From: Clostridia bacterium
Lineage (GTDB): Bacteria; Bacillota; Clostridia; Oscillospirales; CAG-272
Assembly (NCBI GenBank): GCA_017420845.1
Contig: JAFQOC010000351.1
Span: forward strand, 1-6,005
Reading direction: 5' to 3'
Length of the DNA: 6,005 bases
Below the pieces are notes generated by a model, which saw only the letters and a program-made list of their open reading frames with translations, had not been told where the DNA came from and did not search any database. A program made the position numbers and the translations under genes. Shown one piece after another: positions 1 through 5,875 of the stretch. How positions within the stretch are numbered: the stretch's first letter is position 1; each line of letters starts with the position of its first letter.

Positions 1-14
1 AAGGCGAGCACGTG

Positions 15-50
15 GTATGTTTTTGCTCTGCTTATACCCCAAAAGCATAC
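15..50. repeat. Inverted repeat, 10-bp arms around a 16-base loop
   Basis: GTATGTTTTT (15-24) pairs with AAAAGCATAC (41-50) over ten positions, with one G:T pair if folded as RNA. The loop is 25-40. It could be an operator or the 3' hairpin of an upstream transcript; no long T-run follows directly, so a terminator is not well supported. A second, loop-less palindrome ACCTATAGGT (55-64) followed by TTTT lies just after it. Confidence 0.35.
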
Positions 51-90
51 TGATACCTATAGGTTTTTATGATGACGAAAAACACAAGGC

Positions 91-149
91 CCTTGCCTTC
101 CCCGCGAGGGAAGGTGTCGCCAGCTCCTGCGGCGGCGACGGATGAGGGT
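91..149. repeat. Two-hairpin intergenic repeat of the kind dispersed in gut Bacillota genomes
   Basis: Two adjacent stem-loops are visible. CCTTCCC (96-102) pairs with GGGAAGG (108-114) around CGCGA, and GTCGCC (116-121) pairs with GGCGAC (134-139) around a 12-base loop. The element ends in GGATGAGGG (140-148). From general familiarity, elements built as CCTTCCCC...GGGAAGG, then a variable GC hairpin, then GGATGAGGG recur in intergenic regions of gut Clostridia. This assignment is by pattern, not by search. It encodes nothing and is probably a small non-autonomous (MITE-like) or structured repeat. Confidence 0.5.
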
Positions 150-232
150 GGATCGTGTCACCGCTTCTTCCGTCAGACCACAGACATATAAACTGCCATT
201 TGAAGGGCATTTGAATCACTCCATTCTAATAC

Positions 233-270
233 AAGGAAGCGGCTCGATGACGGGTCGCTCCTTTTGCTTT
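233..270 (+). terminator. Terminator-like hairpin upstream of the first promoter
   Basis: A nine-pair stem (238-246 with 251-259, two G:U pairs) closes an ATGA loop. Four more pairs AAGG/CCTT (233-236 with 260-263) extend it past one bulged A at 237. It is followed by TTGCTTT, an interrupted T-tract. It could end transcription from upstream of the window before the promoter at 311; the poor T-tract leaves a structural or regulatory role possible. Confidence 0.4.
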
Positions 271-310
271 GGGATTCAACTATTGGTTACATGAAAATTC
301 CTTTTGTCGC

Positions 311-339
311 TTGACTTTCCCCGCTATCTGTGCTATACT
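311..339 (+). promoter_or_regulatory. Sigma-A type promoter for the M48-like membrane protein gene
   Basis: The -35 box is TTGACT (311-316) and the -10 box is TATACT (334-339), with exactly 17 bases between. TGC just before the -10 box makes an extended -10 element. The expected start of transcription is near 346, giving a leader of about 60 bases before the ATG at 409. Confidence 0.8.
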
Positions 340-408
340 TGTATCCGCTGATCCTATAGGGGCCATCCCCCCTTCACCATATACCCGCACCCCCAAAAAG
401 GAGCTTAC

Positions 409-2499
409 ATGCGAAAAAACACCCTTCAACTCGACTACACCTCGGGCCTCACCGCTCTCTGCTCGGTGGCCTTCTGGCTGACCTCCGCCTTCGCGGGCAT
501 GGGTCTGCGATTCCTCCTGCCCGACAGCTTTGACGGTCTGCCCCTCCTCCTGATTCTGGTAGCCGCCATGGCTCTGGCCTGCTTCGCCAATCGCACCATG
601 GCCCGCAGCTTTGCCCGCAGTCATTTCGGTATGCCCCCCTCCGAGCGGCGGGAGATGCTGGATCGCCACATGGAGGAATGCAAGGCCGATCCCGACGCCG
701 TCCTGGCCCGCTACAAGGACATGGAGACCTTACCCGTCGCCATGCTGATCCTCTACTACGTCCTGTCCTTCGCCATCGGTGTGTCCGCCCCCCTCTGCCT
801 GGTGCAACCCACACCCGACCTACTCCACGCCATTGCCTTCGTAGTGGGCACGGCCATCGCGGGCTTCCTCGGCTTCATGCCCATCTGGCGGCGGTTCCGG
901 CAGCTTCGCAAGCCCTTGAATAAGGAAGCGCTGGTGCCCGAGGGTGAGCTTCCCCTGCTGGAGGCTATGGCCAAAAAAGCGGCCGACACCGTGGGCATCA
1001 AGGGCACGATCCGCCTGGAGCTGACCCGCGACTGTGACTGCGACGTCAACCGATTCGGCAGTACCTACGTAGTCTTCGTAGGCACCCGCCTGCTGACCGC
1101 CCTCACCGAGGAGGAAGTCTACCAGGCCATGCTGTCCTGCTTCGATTTCTTCTCCCGTCCCCGGGAGTACCGTGAGATCCTCCGCCGCCACCGCCTGGGA
1201 GAGCTGGGCACCGCCGATATCCGCCTGACCACCTGCGTGTTCGATTGGTTCTTCTCCTACGCTGACGTGACCCTGGAGTGGGAGTACGACCTCTACCTCA
1301 CGGCCTGCAAGATGCGCAACGACCGTCTCTCCGACCGCCGTATCCGCGAGACAGGTGATTCCGCCGCCGCCGTCAGCGGGATGTGCAAGCGGGCCATGTG
1401 GCGCTTCTTCGTCTTCGAGGCCAACGACCTGATCCCCACCCTGTTCTACGAGCCCGAGACCCCCGACCATCCCCATGAGTGGGACGTCTGTCACGCCTTC
1501 CGCAAGGGGCTGGACACCCGCCATGAGGCCTGGATGGAGCTGCTCACCAAGGAGATCCATCCCGCCAACAGCCGCCGTTATCCCACCTTCCGCGAGAGCT
1601 GGCCCGACCTGATCCCCGATGCCGACGCGCCCGCCGTTTCGGTGTGGGTCCCCGACCTGGGTACTCCCTACGGCAAAGAGGTCACCTGCGCCCTGGAAAT
1701 GGTGGAGGAGACCATCCGCGGGGAGATCACCCCCTACTACGAGGCCGCCCGCAAGCGGGAGTACCTGGAGCCGCTGGGCATCGTGGAAGCCTATGAGAAT
1801 AATCCCACGGGCTACACCACTCCCGAGCTCTCCCCCGTCATCAATGCCTACCGCGACCTGGGACGGATGGCCGAGGCCGAGACTCTGTGCGATGCCATTC
1901 TGGAGACCGAGAAGAACCCCTTCGCCCAGGCCCACGCCATCTACTTCAAGGGTATGCGGATGCTCCACCGCTACGAGACCGAGGGCATCGACCTCATCTA
2001 CCGCGCCATCGACCTGAACAAAAACTACATGAAGGACGGCTTTGAGATGGTGGAGGAGTACTGCACCATGTGCGGTCTGGCCGACGAGTACGAAACCTTC
2101 CTCCGCCGCGCCGAGACCCAGATGTCTGCCCACGCCTACAACCACGATTCCGCCGGTGAGCTGACTCCCCGTGACCGTCTGGTCAAGGAGGAGGAGCTCC
2201 GCGATATGCTCCCCGATATTCTGGCCTACATGGAAAAGGTCTCGGAGGGCTGTATCCGTGAAATCTACCTTGTCCGCAAGATCATCTCCGAGGACTTCTT
2301 CTCCAGCGTCTTCGTGCTGAACTTTGAGTACGGCGCCGACCGAGAGGCCATGGACCGCGCCTACACCGCCATTTTCAACTATCTGGACGCCTATCCCGTG
2401 GACTGGCAGTTCTCCCTGTTCCTTTACAACCGGGAGACCGAGGCAGCGGTAAAGCAGATAGAGGGATCCCTGATCTGGCAAAAGACGGATCACCCGTAA
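409..2499 (+). CDS. Multi-pass membrane protein with degenerate M48-like peptidase region and TPR-like C-terminal half
   Basis: A 696-residue protein of unrecognised family. AGGAG (399-403) lies five bases before the ATG. Four hydrophobic segments are visible (about 12-37, 44-60, 108-132, 138-160). Residues about 185-300 follow the order of an M48 (HtpX/Ste24) peptidase: a VNRFGSTYVVFVGTRLL strand region (about 214-229), then the TEEEVYQAML helix (233-242), which in M48 leads into HExxH. Here that site reads C244-F-D-F-F248, so both zinc histidines and the catalytic glutamate are absent. A later E290-W-E-Y-D294 matches the ExxxD motif holding the third zinc ligand. Residues about 472-570 look like TPR-type helical pairs (for example AYRDLGRMAEAETLCDAIL). 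Residues about 612-675 form an alpha/beta region resembling, tentatively, the C-terminal domain of SseB. It is likely a membrane-anchored pseudoenzyme or scaffold rather than a protease. It has its own promoter, and no clear terminator follows it. The gene is real; the M48 relationship is inferred by eye. Confidence 0.9.
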   Translation: MRKNTLQLDYTSGLTALCSVAFWLTSAFAGMGLRFLLPDSFDGLPLLLILVAAMALACFANRTMARSFARSHFGMPPSERREMLDRHMEECKADPDAVLARYKDMETLPVAMLILYYVLSFAIGVSAPLCLVQPTPDLLHAIAFVVGTAIAGFLGFMPIWRRFRQLRKPLNKEALVPEGELPLLEAMAKKAADTVGIKGTIRLELTRDCDCDVNRFGSTYVVFVGTRLLTALTEEEVYQAMLSCFDFFSRPREYREILRRHRLGELGTADIRLTTCVFDWFFSYADVTLEWEYDLYLTACKMRNDRLSDRRIRETGDSAAAVSGMCKRAMWRFFVFEANDLIPTLFYEPETPDHPHEWDVCHAFRKGLDTRHEAWMELLTKEIHPANSRRYPTFRESWPDLIPDADAPAVSVWVPDLGTPYGKEVTCALEMVEETIRGEITPYYEAARKREYLEPLGIVEAYENNPTGYTTPELSPVINAYRDLGRMAEAETLCDAILETEKNPFAQAHAIYFKGMRMLHRYETEGIDLIYRAIDLNKNYMKDGFEMVEEYCTMCGLADEYETFLRRAETQMSAHAYNHDSAGELTPRDRLVKEEELRDMLPDILAYMEKVSEGCIREIYLVRKIISEDFFSSVFVLNFEYGADREAMDRAYTAIFNYLDAYPVDWQFSLFLYNRETEAAVKQIEGSLIWQKTDHP

Positions 2500-2559
2500 G
2501 CTCGCCACCGCCGTGTAAAAAAAGATAAAGGAATCGGCGAAACTTGTTGAAACTGCCCA

Positions 2560-2588
2560 TTGAATCTGCCACGAAAATCCAGTATAAT
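2560..2588 (+). promoter_or_regulatory. Sigma-A type promoter for the MFS transporter gene
   Basis: TTGAAT (2560-2565) and a perfect TATAAT (2583-2588) are separated by 17 bases. Transcription should begin near 2595, about 44 bases before the preferred GTG start. The promoter lies in the 127-base gap after the M48-like gene, where no intrinsic terminator is seen, so read-through from upstream may add to expression. Confidence 0.8.
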
Positions 2589-2623
2589 AAACTGGTTCGG
2601 TTCTTTACCATATCAATCAAAAT

Positions 2624-2630
2624 AGGATGG
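2624..2630 (+). promoter_or_regulatory. Ribosome binding site favouring a GTG start at 2639
   Basis: AGGATGG (2624-2630) is a near match to AGGAGG, eight bases before GTG at 2639. The in-frame ATG at 2627 lies inside this motif and has no purine-rich site at a proper distance upstream. The GTG is therefore the better start, though ATG 2627 (four residues longer) cannot be excluded. Confidence 0.5.
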
Positions 2631-2638
2631 TTACTGCC

Positions 2639-3991
2639 GTGAGCTCACCACTTTCCACTTTCCGCAAGGTCTATAACTTCCGCGACCCCGACGCCCGCGG
2701 ACGTGTGTGTCTTCTGATCTACACCGTCGTGGAGTATTTTCTGGTCTACATCACCTCGGGCATCTTTTACACCCATTTTCTCCAAATCTACGGCGTGGAC
2801 ATCACGGGTGTGGGAATTTTGAATTTCGTTCCTTTTCTGGCCTCCATGCTCGTGTTCTTCACCCCCGGGCTACTGAACCGCTTCCCCAAGCGGCGATGGC
2901 TGTTGGCTGTGTGCAAATTCCTCTACTATCTTCTCAACGTGGCGGGTCTGACCCTGCTTCCCGCCCTGATTCAGGACTATAACACTCTGCTGGCCTGCAT
3001 GATCGCGGTCTCCTTCCTCTCCTCCCTCTTCAACGTCATTGCCACGGCGGGCTACTCCGCCTGGCACATCCGCTTCCAGCCCGAGGAGGTCCGCGCCTAC
3101 CACATGACGATGTCTCAGTTCCTCAACGCCATCATTTCGGGCATCCTCATGCTCTGCGCGGGCTGGCTCTGCGACAACCTCCCCGAGTGGTTCATCCTGG
3201 CTCTCCGCTACTTCGCCTTCGGTCTGGGTGTCGTCAACGTCATTTTCCTGCTCATCCCGAGAGAGGTGGAGTACCCTGTTGTCCGTACCCCCCGCTTTAC
3301 GGACATCATCTCCATCCCCCTGCGCAACAAGAAGTTTATGCGCACCATGCTCATCGTCTTTTTGTGGCAGTTCTCCATGTACTGCTACTCCTCCCAGCTG
3401 AACTTCTACCTGCTGGACACCATTGGGGTGACCAAGACCTTCTATAACGTCATTATCTTCCTCTACGGCCCCTTCTTCATGCTCTTCATGAACTTCTGGC
3501 GCAAGCAGATCGAGCGGACCTCCTGGTTCAAGGTCTTCGCCTACTCCCTTTTGGTGGTGGCGCCCCTCCAGATCCTCTACGGCTTCGTTCAGCCCGGGGA
3601 ATTCACCCTGAATCTGGGTTCCCTGGCTCTGACCATCCCCCTGTATATCCCCCTGATCCTGCTGGTCCGCGTACCCCAGCACTTCGCGGGAACGGGACAT
3701 AACGTGGCCTTCGCCAACTTCCAGTACATCAATATGCCCCTGACCAACAGAGATTCCTTTGCCTCCTTCTACCAGATCATCTTCAATCTCGGCTCTCTTT
3801 CGGGTATGCTCTTCGGCATCATCTTCACCGAGCTGACGAAAGAATTCTCCTTCACCGCCTTCGGGTACACCTACAGAACGGGTACGCCCCTGCTCACCAT
3901 GCTCTGCGGTGTCGTGCAGTTCGTCATCATTGCCATCGTGCTGATCGGGCGCAAAAAGCTGGAGCCCGACGCGGATGCGGAGCACGCATAA
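2639..3991 (+). CDS. Major facilitator superfamily (MFS) transporter, 12 transmembrane segments
   Basis: From the GTG at 2639 the protein is 450 residues, the usual size for a 12-helix MFS carrier; the ATG at 2627 would give 454. About twelve hydrophobic segments are visible (roughly 23-44, 59-79, 88-110, 117-140, 161-180, 185-205, 236-256, 267-288, 297-316, 325-345, 379-400, 417-438). A basic cytoplasmic loop (about 206-233) divides two six-helix halves. Between helices 2 and 3, G77-LLNRFPKRR-W87 is a variant of MFS motif A (GxxxDRxGRR), with Asn in place of Asp and Pro in place of Gly. A conserved-looking stretch NRDSFASFYQIIFNLGSLSG leads into helix 11. Such carriers move small solutes across the plasma membrane by uniport, symport or antiport. 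The substrate cannot be told from sequence, and no enzyme gene nearby hints at it. It is transcribed from its own promoter and may end at the weak hairpin on its stop codon. Confidence 0.9.
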   Translation: MSSPLSTFRKVYNFRDPDARGRVCLLIYTVVEYFLVYITSGIFYTHFLQIYGVDITGVGILNFVPFLASMLVFFTPGLLNRFPKRRWLLAVCKFLYYLLNVAGLTLLPALIQDYNTLLACMIAVSFLSSLFNVIATAGYSAWHIRFQPEEVRAYHMTMSQFLNAIISGILMLCAGWLCDNLPEWFILALRYFAFGLGVVNVIFLLIPREVEYPVVRTPRFTDIISIPLRNKKFMRTMLIVFLWQFSMYCYSSQLNFYLLDTIGVTKTFYNVIIFLYGPFFMLFMNFWRKQIERTSWFKVFAYSLLVVAPLQILYGFVQPGEFTLNLGSLALTIPLYIPLILLVRVPQHFAGTGHNVAFANFQYINMPLTNRDSFASFYQIIFNLGSLSGMLFGIIFTELTKEFSFTAFGYTYRTGTPLLTMLCGVVQFVIIAIVLIGRKKLEPDADAEHA

Positions 3992-3997
3992 TTTTTT
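3975..3997 (+). terminator. Weak possible intrinsic terminator overlapping the MFS stop codon
   Basis: ATGCG (3975-3979) pairs with CGCAT (3985-3989) around GAGCA, followed by AA and six T (3992-3997). The stem is only five pairs but is GC-containing and sits tightly against the T-run. The TAA stop (3989-3991) and the ATG used by the next ORF both lie within the element. Partial termination is plausible. Confidence 0.4.
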
Positions 3998-4400
3998 ACG
4001 GAAAGCACAAGGTGAATTTCCCAAAAAGTGCATCCGTGCCTATATCATGGGCAGCGGATTCGAAATTGAGGTCGGGGAGACCTTCGATGATTTCGTTATG
4101 TTTATTCCGTATGAAGCATTTGGAAATACAGACCTCAATTGGGCACGTCAGCACACGGATGTAGAGATCACGGTGAATCATCCGGATATTGTGGAGATCG
4201 TAGACTATGATGTGCAGGAAATTCTGGATACCCAACAGTGGGGCGGCCTTACCATAAAGGGTCTGAAACCCGGTGTGGCCACCATCACCGTGACTTGTAT
4301 TTATATTCCCACGGGCGGCAGAAGCAGACCCGAGCCCTGCGTCATCACCGTGGTTGATCCGGCCGAAACCGAGACCACCGAAACAGAAACAGAAGAATGA
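3975..4400 (+). CDS. Short protein with one bacterial Ig-like (BIG2-like) domain; possibly a gene remnant
   Basis: From ATG 3975 the product is 141 residues, overlapping the MFS gene by 17 bases; GGAG (3961-3964) lies ten bases upstream. A second ATG at 4047 gives 117 residues and starts nearer the recognisable domain, but has no visible ribosome site. Residues about 27-130 match the plan of a BIG2-type Ig fold: an opening strand EIEVGETF, a central ITVNHPDIVEIV, then GLKPGVATITVTC and a last strand CVITVV. The tail is Thr/Glu-rich (ETETTETETEE). Such domains normally sit in exported surface proteins or lipoproteins, yet no signal peptide, lipobox or anchor is seen. Asp codons are 7 GAT to 2 GAC (from 4047), against 1 GAT to 15 GAC in the next gene, which suggests another origin. 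It may be a 3' fragment of a larger gene. The fold is fairly clear; the start and whether it is expressed are not. Confidence 0.5.
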   Translation: MRSTHNFLRKAQGEFPKKCIRAYIMGSGFEIEVGETFDDFVMFIPYEAFGNTDLNWARQHTDVEITVNHPDIVEIVDYDVQEILDTQQWGGLTIKGLKPGVATITVTCIYIPTGGRSRPEPCVITVVDPAETETTETETEE

Positions 4401-4406
4401 ATCCCT

Positions 4407-4436
4407 CCCCCTTCCCCACGGAAGGGGGAATTTTTT
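4407..4436 (+). terminator. Strong intrinsic terminator after the Ig-like ORF
   Basis: CCCCCTTCC (4407-4415) pairs perfectly with GGAAGGGGG (4420-4428) around CCAC, followed by AA and six T (4431-4436). It begins six bases after the TGA at 4398-4400. The C/T-rich arm resembles the first hairpin of the repeat at 91-149, so it may have been recruited from the same repeat family. Confidence 0.85.
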
Positions 4437-4487
4437 GGGGTGAAAACAAATCAAAATGTAAAATGCAAAACTTCTTATCCAATATGC

Positions 4488-4516
4488 TTGATTTGTTCAC
4501 GAATATATGGTATAAT
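4488..4516 (+). promoter_or_regulatory. Sigma-A promoter for the lipoprotein-acetyltransferase operon
   Basis: TTGATT (4488-4493) and TATAAT (4511-4516) are 17 bases apart, with TGG before the -10 box (extended -10). Transcription should start near 4522, leaving a leader of about 60 bases. The 13-mer ATATGGTATAATG (4505-4517) recurs exactly at 5895-5907. Confidence 0.85.
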
Positions 4517-4581
4517 GATGTATTGAAGATATATCCCCCTACAGGTGGGTCTATACCCTTACGAAAGGAATACATCCTACT

Positions 4582-5226
4582 ATGAAATTTTCCGCCTTCA
4601 CCAAACCCCTGCTTTGGGTTTTGGCTTCCCTGCTCCTGATCCTGTCCCTCGCCTCCTGCGGCGTGACCCTCCAATCGGGGGAAAACGGCCTCTACGACGA
4701 GAGACACGACATTTCCTACAACCATGCCTCCCCCGTGTACGAGGCTATTTCTCTGGTCAAGGAATACGGCAAGCTGAACGTCACGGAGCAAGAATCCTAC
4801 GTCCTTCACACCATTCCCGGCACTGACCCCACCAAAATGCTGGCTACCGAGGACTTCAACATTGTTTATGCCTCGGACATTGACATGCCAACCCTCATGC
4901 AAATGGCTCCCACCATTCTCCGCATTTGCAACGACTCTCTTGAGATCAAACGCCTTGAGGACGCCGTAGCCATCGCCGCTCTGGTCAACACCTACGAGAC
5001 GGGTACCTCCATTGACTACCCCGGCCTCACCCCCATCCGCAGCTACAAGGCACGTTTTGAGTCTGTCCTCTACCCCGGCTTCTACTATACTCTGACCTAC
5101 GTGGAGTACGACACCGATCTGAAGCTGGACGACGTGAACTACGGCAAGTACTTCCTCTACAACGCCTTCGACAAGCGTTTCATTCCCATTGACGACACCA
5201 TCCACACCGCTCTGGGTCTGGCCTGA
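4582..5226 (+). CDS. Small lipoprotein of unknown function
   Basis: A 214-residue protein. AAAGGA (4564-4569) lies 12 bases before the ATG, slightly far, but no other start is in frame. The N-terminus is a lipoprotein signal: a Lys at residues 2 and 8, a hydrophobic core (about 10-23), and a lipobox L23-A-S-C26. Signal peptidase II should cut before Cys26, leaving the protein lipid-anchored on the outer face of the membrane. The mature part (about 27-214) has no motif I recognise. It is mixed alpha/beta, rich in Tyr and Asp, with a paired aromatic region around LYPGFYYTLTYVEY (about 166-179). The next gene begins 21 bases after its stop, so the two share the promoter at 4488. Codon use is strongly C-ending. 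No function can be assigned; a solute-binding or envelope-maintenance role would be a guess. Confidence 0.9.
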   Translation: MKFSAFTKPLLWVLASLLLILSLASCGVTLQSGENGLYDERHDISYNHASPVYEAISLVKEYGKLNVTEQESYVLHTIPGTDPTKMLATEDFNIVYASDIDMPTLMQMAPTILRICNDSLEIKRLEDAVAIAALVNTYETGTSIDYPGLTPIRSYKARFESVLYPGFYYTLTYVEYDTDLKLDDVNYGKYFLYNAFDKRFIPIDDTIHTALGLA

Positions 5227-5247
5227 GCCTCGGAAAGGATTTTTGAC

Positions 5248-5757
5248 ATGACCGATACCCATACTACCGATACCAAAAAGCCCAAGACTCCCAAGCTCCA
5301 CCCCGTCCGTATGCAGAAGATCCCCGCCCATCTGAACGGTGCCGCTGAGCTGGAAAAGCTCTGCTTCTCCTCTCCCTGGAGTGCCTCCAGTCTGGAGCTT
5401 TTGACCAACGACGGCATTGGCGTGGGCTATCTGCTCACCGTACCCACCGTCCCCGGGGCAGAGCCTACCGTTGCGGCCTACGGCGGTATGCTCATCACGG
5501 TAGACGAGGGGCAGATTACCAACATCGCCGTTCACCCCGACCACAGGCGCTGTGGCTACGGTGCCGCCATCACCCGCGCTCTGCTCCGCCACGCCAAGGA
5601 TGCCAAGCTGGAATCGGTATCTCTGGAGGTGCGGGTCTCCAACACCGCCGCCATCGAGCTGTACAAGAAAGCGGGCTTTGCCGAGGCGGGCAGACGGAAG
5701 GGCTTCTATGCCAAGCCTACCGAGGATGCCTTGGTGATGGTTTGTAAGATCAAATGA
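5248..5757 (+). CDS. rimI: GNAT-family N-acetyltransferase, RimI-like (ribosomal protein S18 N-terminal alanine acetyltransferase type)
   Basis: A 169-residue protein; AAAGGA (5234-5239) stands eight bases before the ATG. GNAT enzymes transfer acetyl from acetyl-CoA to an amine, and RimI acetylates the N-terminal Ala of ribosomal protein S18. RimI features seen: an N-terminal FSSPWSASSLELL region (compare FPWSEKTF in E. coli); N92-IAVHPDH, then the acetyl-CoA loop R100-RCGYG105 (R-x-x-G-x-G); L126-EVRVSNTAAIELY; R149-RKGFY and a closing EDALVM (159-164). E127 and Y139 are 12 residues apart, as are the catalytic Glu103 and Tyr115 of enteric RimI. A Lys/Thr-rich extension of about 24 residues precedes the domain and looks disordered. 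Unlike many genomes, no tsaB/tsaD lies next to it, so it may be a RimI paralogue with another target. It is the second gene of the lipoprotein operon, and a strong terminator follows. Confidence 0.85.
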   Translation: MTDTHTTDTKKPKTPKLHPVRMQKIPAHLNGAAELEKLCFSSPWSASSLELLTNDGIGVGYLLTVPTVPGAEPTVAAYGGMLITVDEGQITNIAVHPDHRRCGYGAAITRALLRHAKDAKLESVSLEVRVSNTAAIELYKKAGFAEAGRRKGFYAKPTEDALVMVCKIK

Positions 5758-5762
5758 AACAG

Positions 5763-5798
5763 AACACCGACGGTCTATCCCTGCCGTCGGTGTTTTTT
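5763..5798 (+). terminator. Strong intrinsic terminator of the lipoprotein-rimI operon
   Basis: ACACCGACGG (5764-5773) pairs perfectly with CCGTCGGTGT (5784-5793) around a ten-base loop, and A5763 can pair with T5794. The T-run spans 5793-5798. It starts six bases after the TGA at 5755-5757. Confidence 0.9.
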
Positions 5799-5820
5799 CC
5801 CTTTTTGCCAAGCTCTGTAA

Positions 5821-5870
5821 CCGATCATCCCAAATCACGACCGATTATCCCAAATCACGACCGATTATCC
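5821..5870. repeat. Tandem 20-bp direct repeat, 2.5 copies
   Basis: The unit CCGATTATCCCAAATCACGA occupies 5841-5860. The copy at 5821-5840 differs at one base (C at 5826), and a half copy CCGATTATCC covers 5861-5870. The period is close to two helical turns, so the copies face the same side of DNA. The array ends just before the weak -35 region of the promoter at 5901, consistent with regulator-binding sites; that role is inferred. Confidence 0.85.
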
Positions 5871-5875
5871 CGCTT

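Larger units (their letters stand above)
1..408. other. Non-coding intergenic region with repeats, hairpins and one promoter
   Basis: No convincing gene lies here on either strand: open frames are short, lack ribosome sites and run into the downstream gene in the wrong frame. The stretch holds an inverted repeat (15-50), a two-hairpin interspersed repeat (91-149), a short direct repeat of CATTTGAA (197-204 and 209-216), a hairpin followed by T-rich sequence (233-270) and a strong promoter (311-339) with its leader to 408. I see no tRNA-like or rRNA-like sequence. The gene upstream lies outside the window. Confidence 0.7.

Noticed and set aside
269..481. Short + strand frame across the first promoter and the start of the membrane protein gene
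   Set aside because: It covers the promoter and overlaps the real gene out of frame, with no ribosome site.
820..2508. Very long open frame on the minus strand opposite the membrane protein gene
   Set aside because: It is a shadow: the + strand gene avoids TTA, CTA and TCA codons, leaving the reverse frame open. The translation is Gly/Val/Glu-rich with no domain, and the + strand frame has promoter, ribosome site and membrane segments.
2870..4033. Long minus-strand open frame opposite the MFS gene
   Set aside because: The translation is a low-complexity Glu/Asp/Gly/His-rich string mirroring transmembrane codons on the + strand. There is no promoter or ribosome site for it.
4531..4555. Possible riboswitch or attenuator in the lipoprotein leader
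   Set aside because: Only a weak, mismatched CCC/GGG pairing is visible, the leader is about 60 bases, and no T-run or known aptamer motif is present.
4397..4585. Small + strand frame of 62 codons starting in AATGAATCC
   Set aside because: It runs through the strong terminator and the promoter at 4488, has no family features, and has no reason to be translated.
4345..5838. Long minus-strand open frame spanning the lipoprotein and rimI genes
   Set aside because: It crosses two terminators and a promoter, and both + strand genes have clear family features (lipobox, GNAT motifs).
5821..5870. Possible CRISPR array
   Set aside because: The copies are directly adjacent with no spacers, and there are only 2.5 units and no cas genes.
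5825..5873. Possible DnaA boxes (TTATCCCAA compared with TTATCCACA)
   Set aside because: Each copy matches only seven or fewer of nine positions, with mismatches in the conserved 3' part, and no dnaA/dnaN context or AT-rich unwinding region is present.
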